From assembly GCA_013396995.1 (NCBI GenBank), contig VWZP01010309.1:680783-744782 (forward strand): 64,000 bases of DNA. Direction: 5' to 3'. A program made the position numbers and the translations under genes. Positions 37,101-47,586 of this stretch are shown in pieces (within the stretch, counting starts at the first letter, position 1; every line of letters begins with the position of its first letter). The notes under the pieces were generated by a model that was not told the origin of the DNA, did not search any database, and was given only the letters and a program-made list of their open reading frames with translations. Source of the stretch: Dicaeum eximium (lineage: Eukaryota > Chordata > Aves > Passeriformes > Dicaeidae).

Positions 37101-38974
37101 GCAGGGTTTTATTTATTGGGCCAGAGGTTGGGAGAGAAAAGAAGATAAGAAGCCATTCTCACCTCTTTCTTTGTCCTCCTCCCCAGTACAAGGATTATCT
37201 CTCTGATCAGGAGGAGAGAGCGAGTACCTTCCACACAGTCTGCCTGATGAGGAAGTGCTTCTGGGCATGGTTTCATCATATCATGGAGGGAAAAAGGGCC
37301 TTATGGGAGAGGCTGAAGATTGCTACTGAACACAGTAACAAGTGAGTGAATGCCCTTAATAGCAGTTCTTTTTACTTTAGTTTAACAGACCCTGTAGATT
37401 ATTTTAGGGGCTACTTTTTACAGGTCAGCTGCTACCCAAGAACACATGGAACAGGTTCTAAACTGCTGGTGTTTTGCTTCTGTGATACACACAGACAGCA
37501 TCAGCATAGGTTTATGCTAAATTTCCATGCAGCCTGGAAAAGAAAGTGTAATGGCACCCTTCACAGGACTTCTAAATCTGAAAAAAAGAGAATACAGTGA
37601 AAGCCTAAGTAAAGATAAGAAGCTGAAACTTTATAAGCTGATTAGCAGATCTGCCCATGCAGCTTCTGCTAAAAGCTGCCTTAGGAAAATCTTTAAGTAC
37701 AATTATAGCAAGCCAAACAAGCCAAATGATTGTGTAGGAATTACATAGTTCTTTTTTGTCCACAGCAGATGATTTAGTTCACAAATCCAAAGTTGATCAA
37801 CTAGAAATCCTACTTAAGGAGTCTTTACATTTATGCCATCACCAGCCTGACTTGGCAGCAAAAACTAGCGCAGTCAGTTCTACCAATCATGACTGGAGCT
37901 GGACACACCCAGTCCACTCCTTGTCCCATAAAATGCATTCTAGCAGGAAGAAAAAACTGTTGTCAAAGTTCAGCAGAAAACAGAAGTCTGTTCACCTGTC
38001 TTACCATGGAAGCATGGTAGCTGCATGCAGTCATGAATAAGCTGTGCCTGTGCACAGCCCCAACAGGATCTGCAGCACCTTGGAGGAAGAATGAAATTAA
38101 ATTCACTTCTTATGTGGTAGAGCAAACGTGTTATAGCTCGCTGTGTCAGTAAGGTCTGAATAGTACACAGTTTAACATTAACAAGCCAGCAAACTGGAGG
38201 AACCAGGGGAAAGTCAGACCCAGAAAGAGACTGGATTCATTCTATATATGACCTCCTATTAGGAGTATAGTCACCTGACATTCTCCTTTATATCTTTCTT
38301 GACTTGCAGAAGGCAGTTCAGACTTTGCCATAACAAACTCTTCTTTAAACAGGACTGTGGTTCCCTATTGCCTGTATGGGAACCTAGGGCAAGGGCACCT
38401 TTGATGGGGTGATTAAAGTCAGGTAAGAATTGGAGCCCAGCTGCCTGCACTCCCAAGGGGTTGGTTTGGACCGAATGAGCCTGCATTTTTCCTAAAGAAA
38501 CTTCTTTTGGAGGCCCTGTTTATTCTTCAGAAAATCTCTTTCATCTTCAGAGTGCTAAGCAAACACCAGCTAATGAATCCTGTCAGAGAGAAGAGCAAAA
38601 TTCTTGGTGGAGAGGAATAGAAAAGGGCAATATATTATTTTTCCCCAGTATGATTGACATATCAATGAAAGAGTCTTCCCATAGATGTTTAACATGTGAC
38701 AACCCTAACTAAGAGCAAAAAGGACAAATCCTCAAGATCTGAATTCCCCCTTCAAACAGAAGTTTTCTTTTGATTATCTATTATGTCATGTGCACATCTG
38801 GATGTTGTCACTTTGTTCCTTGTGTCTCTAATTTCTTTCAGGAGACTTATACTGAACACATTCAAGGCATGGAGGCAGTACCCATTACTGATGAAAAAGG
38901 AAAGGGAAAGAGAAGAAAGAAGAAACCAGCTACGCAGGAGAGTAGCTGAAATTCTCCCCAACTTCCAAACATGA
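18432..38974 (+). CDS. CCDC191: CCDC191, coiled-coil domain-containing protein 191 (16 coding exons)
   Basis: Coding exons (plus strand): 18432-18485, 20571-20691, 23008-23133, 23672-23850, 24418-24641, 25429-25582, 27444-27634, 28368-28614, 29943-30394, 30879-30973, 32546-32628, 34344-34445, 35483-35626, 36655-36807, 37187-37341, 38842-38974. All phases agree and give 870 aa; human CCDC191 is about 936 aa. Charged coiled-coil or single-helix stretches fall in residues 161-234, about 505-560 (Gln-rich), 615-700 and the C-terminal tail. Tryptophan-centred motifs occur at W295, W325, W371, W742, W773, W803 and W837. Six of these fit the Sfi1 pattern (L)Lx3(F/L)x2W, with about 30-residue spacing within clusters. 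Molecular function is not established from sequence; a centrin or centrosome/cilium role is inference. Identity rests on remembered similarity (RVDGASEYAVSEAFSQ near the N-terminus) and on its place next to QTRT2. An in-frame ATG at 18372 could add 20 aa, but the N gap lies between. Confidence 0.92.
18871..19752 (-). repeat. CR1 LINE fragment, long, in CCDC191 intron 1
   Basis: The plus strand starts at the CR1 3' end (ATCACAGAATCATTAAGGTT) and runs for about 880 bp through familiar blocks such as TTCCAATGCCTGGTCTCCC, CAGGCAGCTTTCCAGCC and GGACCTGGCACTTGACCTTA. It therefore includes 3' ORF2 sequence in reverse orientation. A 25-bp-scale duplication (CAGTGCTAAG[T/C]ACAGGGGGACA) occurs at 19368-19412. 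Confidence 0.93.
19758..19815 (+). repeat. CR1 LINE 3' tail in the opposite orientation
   Basis: GGAGGCTGGACTAGATGACC followed by TGTAAACCTACC and AATCTATGAA is the sense CR1 3' end. It abuts the reverse-oriented CR1 on its left. Confidence 0.75.
20571..20691 (+). CDS. CCDC191: CCDC191 coding exon 2
   Basis: 121 bp (phase 0 in, phase 1 out). It begins RVDGASEYAVSEAFSQRPW, which resembles the conserved N-terminal ERASEYAVSE segment of the family. Acceptor is TTTAATTTAAG|AG and donor GAGGAAG|GTGAGG. Confidence 0.9.
23008..23133 (+). CDS. CCDC191: CCDC191 coding exon 3
   Basis: 126 bp, phase 1 at both ends. It encodes QELLSNWMKSQLQLELSDGE and the acidic stretch after it. Acceptor is CTTCATGGTAG|CC and donor GATG|GTGAGA. 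A CCCAG five bases downstream is a competing acceptor but breaks the phase from exon 2. Confidence 0.87.
23672..23850 (+). CDS. CCDC191: CCDC191 coding exon 4
   Basis: 179 bp, phase 1 in and 0 out. It encodes DLCSYLECEMESSSVQKYL through ADPRIIMELRHKQ. Acceptor is CTCATTTCAG|AC and donor AAGCAG|GTGAGC. Confidence 0.93.
24225..24315. repeat. Short minisatellite (CCCTGCTAAGGTTGCTTA-like)
   Basis: CTGCTAAGGTT or CTGTTAAGGTT recurs four times within about 90 bp in CCDC191 intron 4, with variable spacers (TTCTTGCC, GCAGGTTGCTTAAC, CTTAGTC). Confidence 0.8.
24418..24641 (+). CDS. CCDC191: CCDC191 coding exon 5 (charged coiled coil)
   Basis: 224 bp, residues 161-234 plus two bases. Almost wholly Lys/Glu/Arg-rich heptad-like sequence (for example EEERRKALKAKKEEEEIQ). 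Acceptor is CTACCCAG|GT and donor GAGAAT|GTAAGG. Confidence 0.95.
25429..25582 (+). CDS. CCDC191: CCDC191 coding exon 6
   Basis: 154 bp, phase 2 in. It starts EGKRQEKTQKLSTQE after the split codon and ends RIHTSKQR. The donor AGA|GTGAGC is chosen because it restores phase 0 for exon 7; a nearby ACCA|GTAAGC would not. Confidence 0.82.
27444..27634 (+). CDS. CCDC191: CCDC191 coding exon 7 (first Trp repeats)
   Basis: 191 bp, residues 287-349. It contains CLQRHFSAWLKL (W295) and LKALRAWRNY (W325), 30 residues apart. Acceptor is CCCATGCAG|TG and donor AAAACAG|GTAGTG. Confidence 0.93.
28368..28614 (+). CDS. CCDC191: CCDC191 coding exon 8
   Basis: 247 bp, residues 351-432. It carries RRLLRCCFLAWQCW (W371), an exact LLx3Fx2W motif, followed by a basic coiled-coil stretch. 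Acceptor is CATTCAG|AA and donor GACAAG|GTAAAT. Confidence 0.95.
29943..30394 (+). CDS. CCDC191: CCDC191 coding exon 9
   Basis: 452 bp, the largest coding exon, residues 433-582. It runs from PAEACLIQSEPDHTRDQ through RNQIATVLQQFQAPSP to a Gln-rich helix (VIEEQRQQLQKQQELILKL). Acceptor is CCCCTAG|CC and donor CTGAG|GTATAT. Confidence 0.93.
30879..30973 (+). CDS. CCDC191: CCDC191 coding exon 10
   Basis: 95 bp, phase 2 in and 1 out, with PPDSRGPENTKAAMQCRRPS and a Ser/Pro-rich linker. Acceptor is TTTCATAG|CC and donor CTGAAAG|GTATTG. Confidence 0.87.
32546..32628 (+). CDS. CCDC191: CCDC191 coding exon 11
   Basis: 83 bp, MEERAIQRAEQKKKIEKAK and more Lys/Glu helix. Acceptor is TTTCTGTAG|GG and donor AAATTG|GTAAGG. 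Confidence 0.92.
33195..33764 (-). mobile_element. Endogenous retrovirus LTR in CCDC191 intron 11, antisense to the gene
   Basis: On the plus strand the block starts TGTGGGGTCTGG and ends CAATTCCACA, giving TG...CA ends with TGTGG/CCACA inversion over 570 bp. Read on the minus strand there is an AATAAA at 33287-33292 shortly before the U5-like end. The bases preceding the LTR (33765-33776; minus strand ACAGGTGGGAGA) look like a polypurine tract, so this is probably the 3' LTR of a decayed provirus rather than a solo LTR. The flanks show no matching target-site duplication. No retroviral coding frame is visible. The reverse reading is less likely because neither a primer site nor a polypurine tract fits it. 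Confidence 0.65.
33346..33452 (+). repeat. Purine-rich degenerate GTAAGA tract inside the LTR
   Basis: GTAAGA or GTAAGG occurs at 33346, 33376, 33411, 33419 and 33440 within AG-rich sequence. It is low-complexity and lies in the sense direction of CCDC191. Confidence 0.85.
34097..34142. repeat. (GATA)n microsatellite
   Basis: About eleven uninterrupted GATA/TAGA units in CCDC191 intron 11, 200 bp upstream of exon 12. Confidence 0.98.
34344..34445 (+). CDS. CCDC191: CCDC191 coding exon 12
   Basis: 102 bp, phase 0 at both ends, so skipping it would keep frame. It encodes AQLKAEEEARQRKEAEEKE and ends ERRQQKL. Acceptor is CATTTCAAG|GC and donor AAGCTG|GTGACC. Confidence 0.92.
35483..35626 (+). 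CDS. CCDC191: CCDC191 coding exon 13
   Basis: 144 bp, phase 0. It contains KARDHYEKVLLRKLGIVPW, a non-repetitive conserved-looking segment after the coiled coil. Acceptor is GTATTGCAG|AA and donor CTAGTG|GTAAGT. Confidence 0.94.
36655..36807 (+). CDS. CCDC191: CCDC191 coding exon 14 (Trp repeats)
   Basis: 153 bp, phase 0, residues 725-775. It carries LALQRKCLMTWLQ (W742) and HMLLRWGFRNWLK (W773). Acceptor is TTCACTCAG|GT and donor CTAAAG|GTTGGC, the weakest donor in the gene. The frame stays open into the intron to 37206. Confidence 0.92.
37187..37341 (+). CDS. CCDC191: CCDC191 coding exon 15 (Trp repeat)
   Basis: 155 bp, residues 776-826. It carries VCLMRKCFWAWFHHIMEGK (W803). Acceptor is CTCCCCAG|TA and donor AACAA|GTGAGT. 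Confidence 0.94.
38842..38974 (+). CDS. CCDC191: CCDC191 coding exon 16 (last)
   Basis: 133 bp, residues 828-870, TGA at 38972-38974. It carries RLILNTFKAWRQYPLL (W837) and a highly charged tail ending LPNFQT. Acceptor is TTTCTTTCAG|GA. Confidence 0.94.
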
Positions 38975-41900
38975 AAGAAGAGAGTCAGATGAGATGGGAA
39001 GGAGACAACAAGACCAGTTCAGTTCAGTGCTATCTCCCTGTTGACTGAAACAAGTCTGGGGGAAGGCTTACCAAGTGCAGAGGGTCTTAGAGCCAAAGGG
39101 AGCTCCCTGTGGTCACTGTTGTTGTAAACGAAGCATAGATGGAAGCTTATCTGACAGTTTCATGTTGCACTTTATGGAATCATTCCCCTCAAGCCTCTGT
39201 AGGGGTGTCTCGGCTGGTGGCTATGAAGCCCAGATAACTAAAGCCTAGCTCAAAGTGTGTTTGAGGCCAAGACCTTTTCCACATGCAGAGCTGCAGCAAT
39301 GACATGAATCCTCCTCCATCCAAGGAAGCACAGAACTGAACTGCACATCTTTTTGCCTAAGCAGTAACCTGGTGCTTTTTTGTTGGCAGTACTCTGGAGG
39401 GTGACAGCTTGTCCAGAGGGCAGACAGACCTGACTGTCAGCTGACCCCTAACCACTGCTGTGAACTTGGCCACCCAGAGCACAGTTTCTAGCTAACTGTG
39501 CTAGCAAAGTTTGGATGGGTGGAGGAAAGGGAAGAGCTGTTTATGCAAACCATATTTGCTAATGATCCAGATCACATCATTGCATACAAAAAGTCTAAAA
39601 CTTGGGTTCTTTTGCAAGGGGCTGCCTTGTTGGCAGCACTGGCCAGTTCACAAGCACAGTGCTTTGATTTTAGTACCAAGCAGTGATCCCAAGTTTCTGA
39701 GCCACAATTGTCATTTAAACATTTCCCAAGCTGTTTAATATTTCAGGGTGTATTGTGCAAGTCTGTCTGGGCTGTTTCACTTGATCCAGTACTTCAAAGA
39801 AAAAAGACAAAACTCCAAGTAAAAGGCAGATTGTAGCTTTTACAGAAGCTAAAGCTGACATGATTAAAATGAAAGTTCCATACTACTGTTTAACCTTAAC
39901 TTGCAGGATAATGCAGACAGGGTAATGCCATTCAGGTACACTATGTCTTAGCAACAACATAAGGCAGGAAGCTGGAATCACTTCCCTCTCACAGCAAGAT
40001 AGGTAAAGCTCTCCAAAAAGCATTTGGCAGTGCAGGAAGTACTTGAGTAACACTAGAAAGACAACAGATTACTGTTATCTTGTAACAAATAATTAACAAA
40101 ACCCATATATGTGCTGAAAGTTTCCAATAAACCCAAATCTTAAATGAATACAATTGAGCTGTTGGTGCAGATTGTATCAAGCCAACTGAATGGCACTGGA
40201 CAGAAGTCCAGAACCAGGGACCTAGACCAGCACTAACTGCTGCAGACGAAGTGGCATAGGACAGGGTGGGTGCCCAAGCACAGCAGCGCACTCCGGAGCT
40301 TTAGCATCAAGAATTTGTCCATGTGGACACAGGGATGTGGCCAGAAAAAGGACCCTGCCCACAAAGCCAGGCTGTCAAGCAGGCTGTTTGTGCAGGTCTG
40401 AAGACAGCTGTCACTCCCAGGTACCTCCCACAGGCATCCTCTGCACCACCCAAACATTCCCATCTCCCAAAGGCGTGGTGAAGCCCTGACCAGCAGCAGG
40501 TCAGACGAGCGCGTTCTCCAAGCGCCAGGAGCTGAAGGTGCCTGCGTGGAGTGTGGGCGAGCTCAGACCATCTGGCTGCATTCAGAAGCAGATTGTGAGA
40601 GGAAGCACAAGCTGGGAGAGGCTGGATAGCTTGTGTTGTGGGGAAGAGCACGGAGCATTTTTTGCAGAGGACTGAGCCAAACAGGCAGGGAGGAGCAGAG
40701 CTGGGTCTGAGCTCCCAAAGTAATGCCCCAGTGCAGCCAGCAGCCACGCTTGGTGCTAACAGCAATCCACTTGCTCTCAGGAGATTCTTCCCCATTGGAA
40801 GTCTTTGCCATGTAGTGCCCAACAAGCTCCTGGAACTCCTGAACCAACCGTTATACTCCCATTTTTCTGATGGAATTTTCCTCCCTACTGGGGCTTGGCA
40901 ATGAACACAGCAACAAAGGTGTCTGGCCCACCCTCCACCTGGATTTATAGTGTAAGGACAATAGTGACCCAGAGGGCAAAAGGCAAGAGAAAAGGCAGCA
41001 TTCCAGCCAGCCAGAGACAGGACGTGTTGCAACTGTAAGGGGAGGAACAGGAGTTTGTAGTAGAGTGGATATGCCCACATGCAGCCTGGAATTGACCTTA
41101 GTAACAGGTTGGGTATGTATTTAATTTACATCTTGCACAGCTAAAAAGGTGCCCAAAACCACTGGCTACTCAGGGGTGTATCCAGTTTACTAAACTGCAG
41201 ATTCTTTCCCCAGCAATGCACATTTTGTCCTCAAAGCCCACAACTCCCACTCATCTCGGTGCCCACTCGCCATCCATGAAAATGATGCTGCTTATGTGGG
41301 GCTTAGTTGCCTCTGAAGAACTTCAAGTACAGTCAACACTTTGGAAACTGTCCTTTGCCCCCAGTACTCTCACCTTCCAGGGTTTCCTTCTACTCCTAGT
41401 AGCTTTGAAAGATTCTCCTGACAAGATGCTCTTTGGTTGGACAGTTGCAGCAGCAAGAAGCCAAAAGAAGATCCAAGAGCTGTGCTTCACCAGCCCTGGC
41501 CTACTGCCAGTGCAAGCATGAAGCTGAAGCCCCAGCTAGGTCCAGCTGAGGGATAGGGAATATGTTCAGGGATCAGGCAAATTCATACTGAACATGGTCT
41601 AGATCAAAAGGGAGATGAGAAGCACCTTGACTTCCCTATTGATCCACACTTGGCTGAAACAACTCATATCTCCTTGGCAGATGCAAGGCCGTGCCAGATG
41701 ATGCACAGGATACCCCTAAAATCCCTGGCACAAAGTTGGTGTTTGCAAATTGAGGCTCCCACAGGAGGGTGATGTGAGAGAGCTTGTCAGACCAAGGAAA
41801 CCACTTCAGCCTGCAGCTGTGCCAGAGCATTCCTCCTACTCCAACACTTGGCTAGATGCAGATGTCAGTGCCTTAATGCTGGTCATCAGCCCACACTCAC

Positions 41901-44900
41901 AGCTCCGGCACACTCCTGCCTGTCAGCTCCTTGCTTTTCTTAGCAAGAGAGGGAGGTGGCTGCATAGCCAGGCTTTCGTTCTCCTGCACAGGGGTGGGGG
42001 GAGGACTTCTACTGCAGTACAACAGCAAATACAGAACCTTGAAGCGACTGCAAACTCCCCATCCTCTACCGACATACCTTGCCCTACAATGTTTTTACAC
42101 AGTTTCCCCAAAACCTTAACCACAGAAATACCATCTTCTCATTAAATCTGTACACCAGTCACTTCCAAGTCCCCCAGGCCCTGCACAAACTGGACCTGAA
42201 AGAGTGCCTGAAATACTAAACAATTTCCTCTGCTCCCCCTAGGCAGGGAAGGACAATAGTTAGCCTGGGAGGGGTCCATGGATCACTGCAGTGTGATCCA
42301 CAGCCAACATCTTTGCAGACCTGTTATCCATTATGGGCACCTGCCCCAGCAGTGCACCTTGGCCTTCCCAGCAGAGGAGCTGCCACTCCAGGCATGGTCC
42401 TGCTCTGCAGGGCCAGCACAGCAAGCCACAACACGAGAAAAATAAAAGCTAGGGAGAGACAGAAGTTTCTTGTGTCCCCATCAATAGCACTGGAGTTAAC
42501 AAAGCTGGTCATGCTTGGATGTCCAGGTCTGACACCCTTCTGTGAACACCAGTCTCATCCAGCTAAAACCCTGCTGGAAGGTCCTTCTTGTCAGCACTGC
42601 AAAGGTATCTTCAAACAGAAACAGCTGAATAGCAGACAGAAGTATCACTGAGGCAAATCACAGGAGAGCTCTGGAACAAAGGCACCTGTAAGTCTACTCA
42701 TTAAGTTATCTGCTTTTCAGCAGCTGTCCCAAGATAGCAACAGAATTAAAGGCTACATCTCTTCCCATTATCTACAAGGAGAATATCCATGACATTTCCA
42801 AATACGGCTTAGAAAAAAGTTTAAAGCAAGAGACTGTTCCTTTTTGGGGTTCTGGGTGTATTATGTGGGCAGGGGTCAGTGGGAAAAGCAAGACACAGGA
42901 CAAAAAGGCCAGGAACTTGCTCAGATACTGATAATGCATTGCTCCTAGGATGAGCATTCAATTTGCTACCCTTCAAATTGCTACCACGAGGGAATATCTC
43001 TAGTTTCTAGGATGCTAAGAACTGCCAGCAGGTCTCTTTCATCTTTCTACCAACAAACCCAAAGGTCAGCTTTCGCAGAATTGGAAGAACATTTGTTTCC
43101 CAAGTTTTCCTTAGCCTGTTGCTCCCTTATTCCCAAGTCCTGCTCATAGCTGAATAGCCATGAGATAGTAGCAGCTTTTAATCATTCAGCTTGCCTCTGT
43201 GTGTTGGCATAAATCAACAGGCCACAGATCATTTCCAGTAATTTATTTTTATTTATTTGATACCCATTTAGAAACACTGAATATGATGCAAAATGGACAC
43301 AAACCTACACACATCAGTCTCTTCAAAAAAGCTCACAAATGTTTCACAAAATTTCTTCCTAAAGCTCAGGTTCAAAAAAAAATATTTTCACTTTCTTCCA
43401 GAGCCCATCACTCTTCACATTATCAATAGAGGAATACCATAAAGACAAGATCTTGGGAGGCTGAATTCCCACATTTCAGAAAGAACCTCACCTGTCTGCA
43501 GACAGATTTTTGCTGCAGGAACATCCTGATAGTGGCAAAAAAAATCCTAGGTAACTAGAATTTTTCACTGAAAGGAATACAGGAAAACACATCCATAATC
43601 ACACACGCTTCCTGCCCTAATGAGGCAATATACATTCATATAGGAGGAAAAATCCAAGCACATTATTAAGACATTAGGCAGTGAGGCAGTATCCATTTTA
43701 TCTTCAGAAGAAATTTTACAGCAAATGGTTTCATTAAGACACTTGAAAGCAGCCCACTTTGAAGGGAAAAAAAAGCACCATCATAGCATGAAGGCTGAAA
43801 TGTGATTAGGAGTCACAAGCAGCACCAGCTCAGGCTCACCACTGACTTTTGTCATTTGAGGACAAGTTAAATGGAGAAAGAGTCAATGTGGGGACCTGTG
43901 ACTTGCCTACAAAAAAACACAATGCAGGAAGACACAGTTAAAGAGTGCCAAGCCACCACTTACAGGGTGTATCTAATGGTGCACTGTTCCTACTACAGAC
44001 ACCAAACAGTGGGTGATGGCATTTGGACACAGAGGGTGCAACTACAACACCAGCAACACCAGAACCCTGGCTCCCTAAGAGCTGCCTGGTCTGCAGAAGT
44101 CCACACTATTTGCGAAACAACAAATGCCTCTTAAAAGGTCATGGGTAAAGCAAGATAACTTCCAAAGTCTGGGTGGAAAAACATCAAAGCTGGCTATTAC
44201 CAAAATCCTTCCCTGCTCTTGATCAGCTTTAAGTCCTCTCTTCACACACAGGGGAAACTTTCAAGAGCCAGCAGGGTACTGTTTTCTGCACTGCCAGGCA
44301 TACAGCTTTACAGGTGAGACACTGGTCCTTGCCTGAGGCCACACACAACCCACAAGTCCCCCGTCACTGCTCCAACCCCCAGGCAGCACAGATCTAGGCA
44401 GCTACTAACACAAGCAGCCCGAGGACTTATTCTGTATGCCTAGATTTTAACATTTTTCTACCAGCACGGTCAGTATCAAGCTCAGCAGGAAATTACTCAG
44501 AAAAGAAACTCTTCCTGAGCACACCAGATCACAACAGTTTGCCCTTGCAATAACTGCAAAGGGAGCATTACCCTCCAAAGGTTTCCTGCTAATTCTCAGG
44601 GATGTTAAAAGGAGAGCTCCCAAGAATGCATCTGAAGGGATTGAAACTCTTCTGCCCATTTAGATGCCTTTTAAATATCCTATTACTTTATGCTCCTCAT
44701 TTCCCTACACATTCACAAAGCAAATCCTATCAGGAAGAAGAGGTAAACAAATGCTATGCTGTTAAAGAAACAGTCACCATTACTATGCAGATTACAGCCA
44801 CCTGAACTTCCTATTCACTGAGGAACCAGCACTGCGTTTTTCTCCTAGGGGAAAAAACATATTTGCAATCCTTTAGTGCCCTGAATGGTTTCAGTACCCC

Positions 44901-47586
44901 CTGGAGCCAGTGCAAAAAAAGGAATTTACTTTAGCACTTTGCCCCCACTCTATTGGAGCATGTTTGACCAAGGTATGGAATGCTTACATTAGTCTCAGGT
45001 ACTTTGTTCCTTATCTGCACTCTAAATTCCACCCTTCCTGGGAGAACAGCCCAGAGAGTGTCTCAGTGTAAGCAGTCCAGATTAAACCCCCCAGTCACTA
45101 AGAGCTCACTGAGAGACAAGGGACAAGGCTACAGGGACAGACAGGCTGCAAAGGTGCAACCAATCTCTGCCTGTGAGGGCAAGTGAGCACCACAGGGTCA
45201 GCACTGCCAGGGAAGTGCCCTGTGATCTGCTCTGCTTTCTCCCAGCCAGGAGTAGCAGGACTCTGAGAAATCACTTATCTCAGACCTGCAAAAGCTCCCA
45301 GAGCTTGTTCAGCCCGTGGGTGCATGATTGATTCCTGTGCATGCAGCACACAGGGATGGACAAATTGGCTGTCTCCACTGCAGGGCTTTGTTTAGCCCAG
45401 GAGGTCCTCCTGCCTTAATCTTCCTCTGTGCCAGCAGGCTAAGATCTAAGAAGATCCTGCTAGCCCACAGCATCCTTATCTCCAGGGTTGCCAAGCTGGA
45501 CATCATCTCAGCAGGCATTACAAAATACATATGTGCCATGGAAACATTTACAGACAACTCAAATGGAAGCAACTTTGTCTCAATTTGAACTCCTAGGATC
45601 AGGCTTCAAGCCCCAAACAGGTCATAAAGGAACACTTTGCACAGTCCAGCTGGGTACCTTTTTATTCACATTAGGGTCCAGAAAGTGGTCAGAACCTCCT
45701 ACTGTGCTTGGTTAGAGGTAGGAAGCAAAAGAGCTGTCCCTTTACCTCCTTATAAAGAACTGCTCACTGGATGAAAAGGGGCAAGAGGAAATAAGGGAAA
45801 TTCAGCAACTGTACAGCCACATTCCAAATGCAGCTGCTCCTCAATTATCTGCTGGTTATAAAAAGTGCCACTTGAGGAAACCAAACAGTGCAAAGAGGGA
45901 CACAGTCTTTAACTTAAATTGGGACATGCCATGAGGAACACTCACAAAAAATATGGCAGAGATCCCAAGGGACAGCCCTGACCCTGCTTTCTTTTGGCAC
46001 CATGCACCATCCATTCATTCTTCAAAGCTGCTGCACAGCAGCACAGTGAATGTGCATCACCTGTCCAACATCCCCCAGCTGCCTGCCATGCCCGTGACGC
46101 AGGGGCAGGCATGACCCATGCACGCGTCTGAAAACACCATAGCTAGGTCAAAGCTCTATCTCCGTTTTTGTACCTTAGGCCCAGCCTGTAATTCTTGTGC
46201 CATGGTCCTTAGCTCTTCCAACCAGACCTTTCCTATTACTGCAGGGCCAACAACATACATAAAGGGTTTAAAACAAAAAGCAACAAAAAAATCCTATCCT
46301 CGAAATTCAGAAACCACTGCCACCAAAACCTTGTTATTTTGGCTGAAGCTCAAGTCCAGGCCATAATACAGCTGCAGACTGCTGAGGAAAAAATGGCACT
46401 CTTGCAGAGCACATTTTAACAGGCTCATTTACCTGCCAGTACAGGTCATCTATCCTAAAAACAAACACCTCCAACACATCCTCTACCTCTCCCTATGTAC
46501 TTTACAGTTGATCTGTTCTTTGGCTTCTTGTCTTGAGAAATCAGATCTACAGTCAGGCAACTCTACAGTAACCCGACTGAGAGGAGACAAGACCACAAGA
46601 TGCTACCTACCAAATATGCTGCTAACAGTATTGCCTACTCTCCCATAGACAGAGGATGAAGGTAATTTCAATAAAGCTACAGTAATACCAGACAGACAAC
46701 AGTCTTGTTTTGCCCTCAGAGTTCACTGTCACATGTTGCTTCAGAACTCCTTTCTTGGTGTATTTACCTGCTGTCACATCACAACCCATAATCAGAGCAG
46801 AAACACTTTGAGAGAGATAAGCAAAGCCTTCAAACCAATACAGACCCAGCTTGCAGAAAGAACAATGGGATCTCTTTTCACTCATTTAGACAGACAGCAA
46901 TGGAATAACAACTTTAGGGGTCAAGAGGTGAAGGGATCAAGAGGTGAAGGGATCTTACAAAGTCCTACAGGAACATAGCTCACAAAGGCACTTAATAGAA
47001 GCATGTACACAGCTGAATGAAATCAGAGATAGTAAAAATAAATAAATAAATGCACCAGAGAGGAGAGCACTGCCCAGTGACTGCCTAGACAGACTCTTTT
47101 AGCCAAAGAGCCTGGTTTCTGCAGGGGTCCATCTGTTATCTGTATCCAAAGTTCATTCTTCAGACATCTCCAAAATGCCACACGTAAGTACAAACCCAGT
47201 GATTCCTTAACCTTTGCAGGAACCAGTGCATTCTCTGAAGCCCAGCAGCAGGCTCCTCCTGATGCCAGTATTCACATCTAACAGAAACTCAAGTTCTCAA
47301 AACCTTGTGCTTTTCTTGCAGTTTCCCACAGTGGAAAAAGGTAGCAGGCTCCTCCTCTCCCCACCTGCACATATGGCTTACTGCTTTCTGCATCCTATTG
47401 CTGGCTGACAGCATGTGAAGAGCCATTCCACCGCAGTAAACATCTGGTGCTGTCAGTGAGGGGATAGCCCACATACTGACCACGAGGAAAGGCTGTGCGA
47501 GGAAGGAGTCCTGGTGGGAGGGGCTGCTCCCCTGCTAAACAAAGTCAGTGAGCCATGACACAACGCCATCTGCAGAAAGAGGGTTG
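38975..47586. other. Convergent intergenic interval between CCDC191 and ZDHHC23
   Basis: No gene is recognised. It must contain both 3' UTRs. Candidate poly(A) signals are AATAAA at 40126-40131 for CCDC191 (plus). For ZDHHC23 (minus) they are TTTATT at 45661-45666 and the cluster AATTTATTTTTATTTATTTG around 43239-43258. None can be assigned with confidence. The longest open frame (40307-41080 minus, 257 aa) is Cys/Trp-rich and looks like translated non-coding sequence. A 16-17 bp direct repeat (AAGAGGTGAAGGGATC) is at about 46922-46954. Confidence 0.6.

Noticed and set aside
37527..38040. Two Lys/Ser-rich open frames in CCDC191 intron 15 as possible extra exons or a retroposed gene
   Set aside because: Exons 15 and 16 join in phase without them, and I recognise no family.
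40307..41080. A 257-aa open frame on the minus strand between CCDC191 and ZDHHC23
   Set aside because: Cys/Trp/Leu-rich composition, no domain or family resemblance, no splice or promoter support, and competing open frames on the other strand. Likely chance in moderately GC-rich sequence or ZDHHC23 3' UTR.
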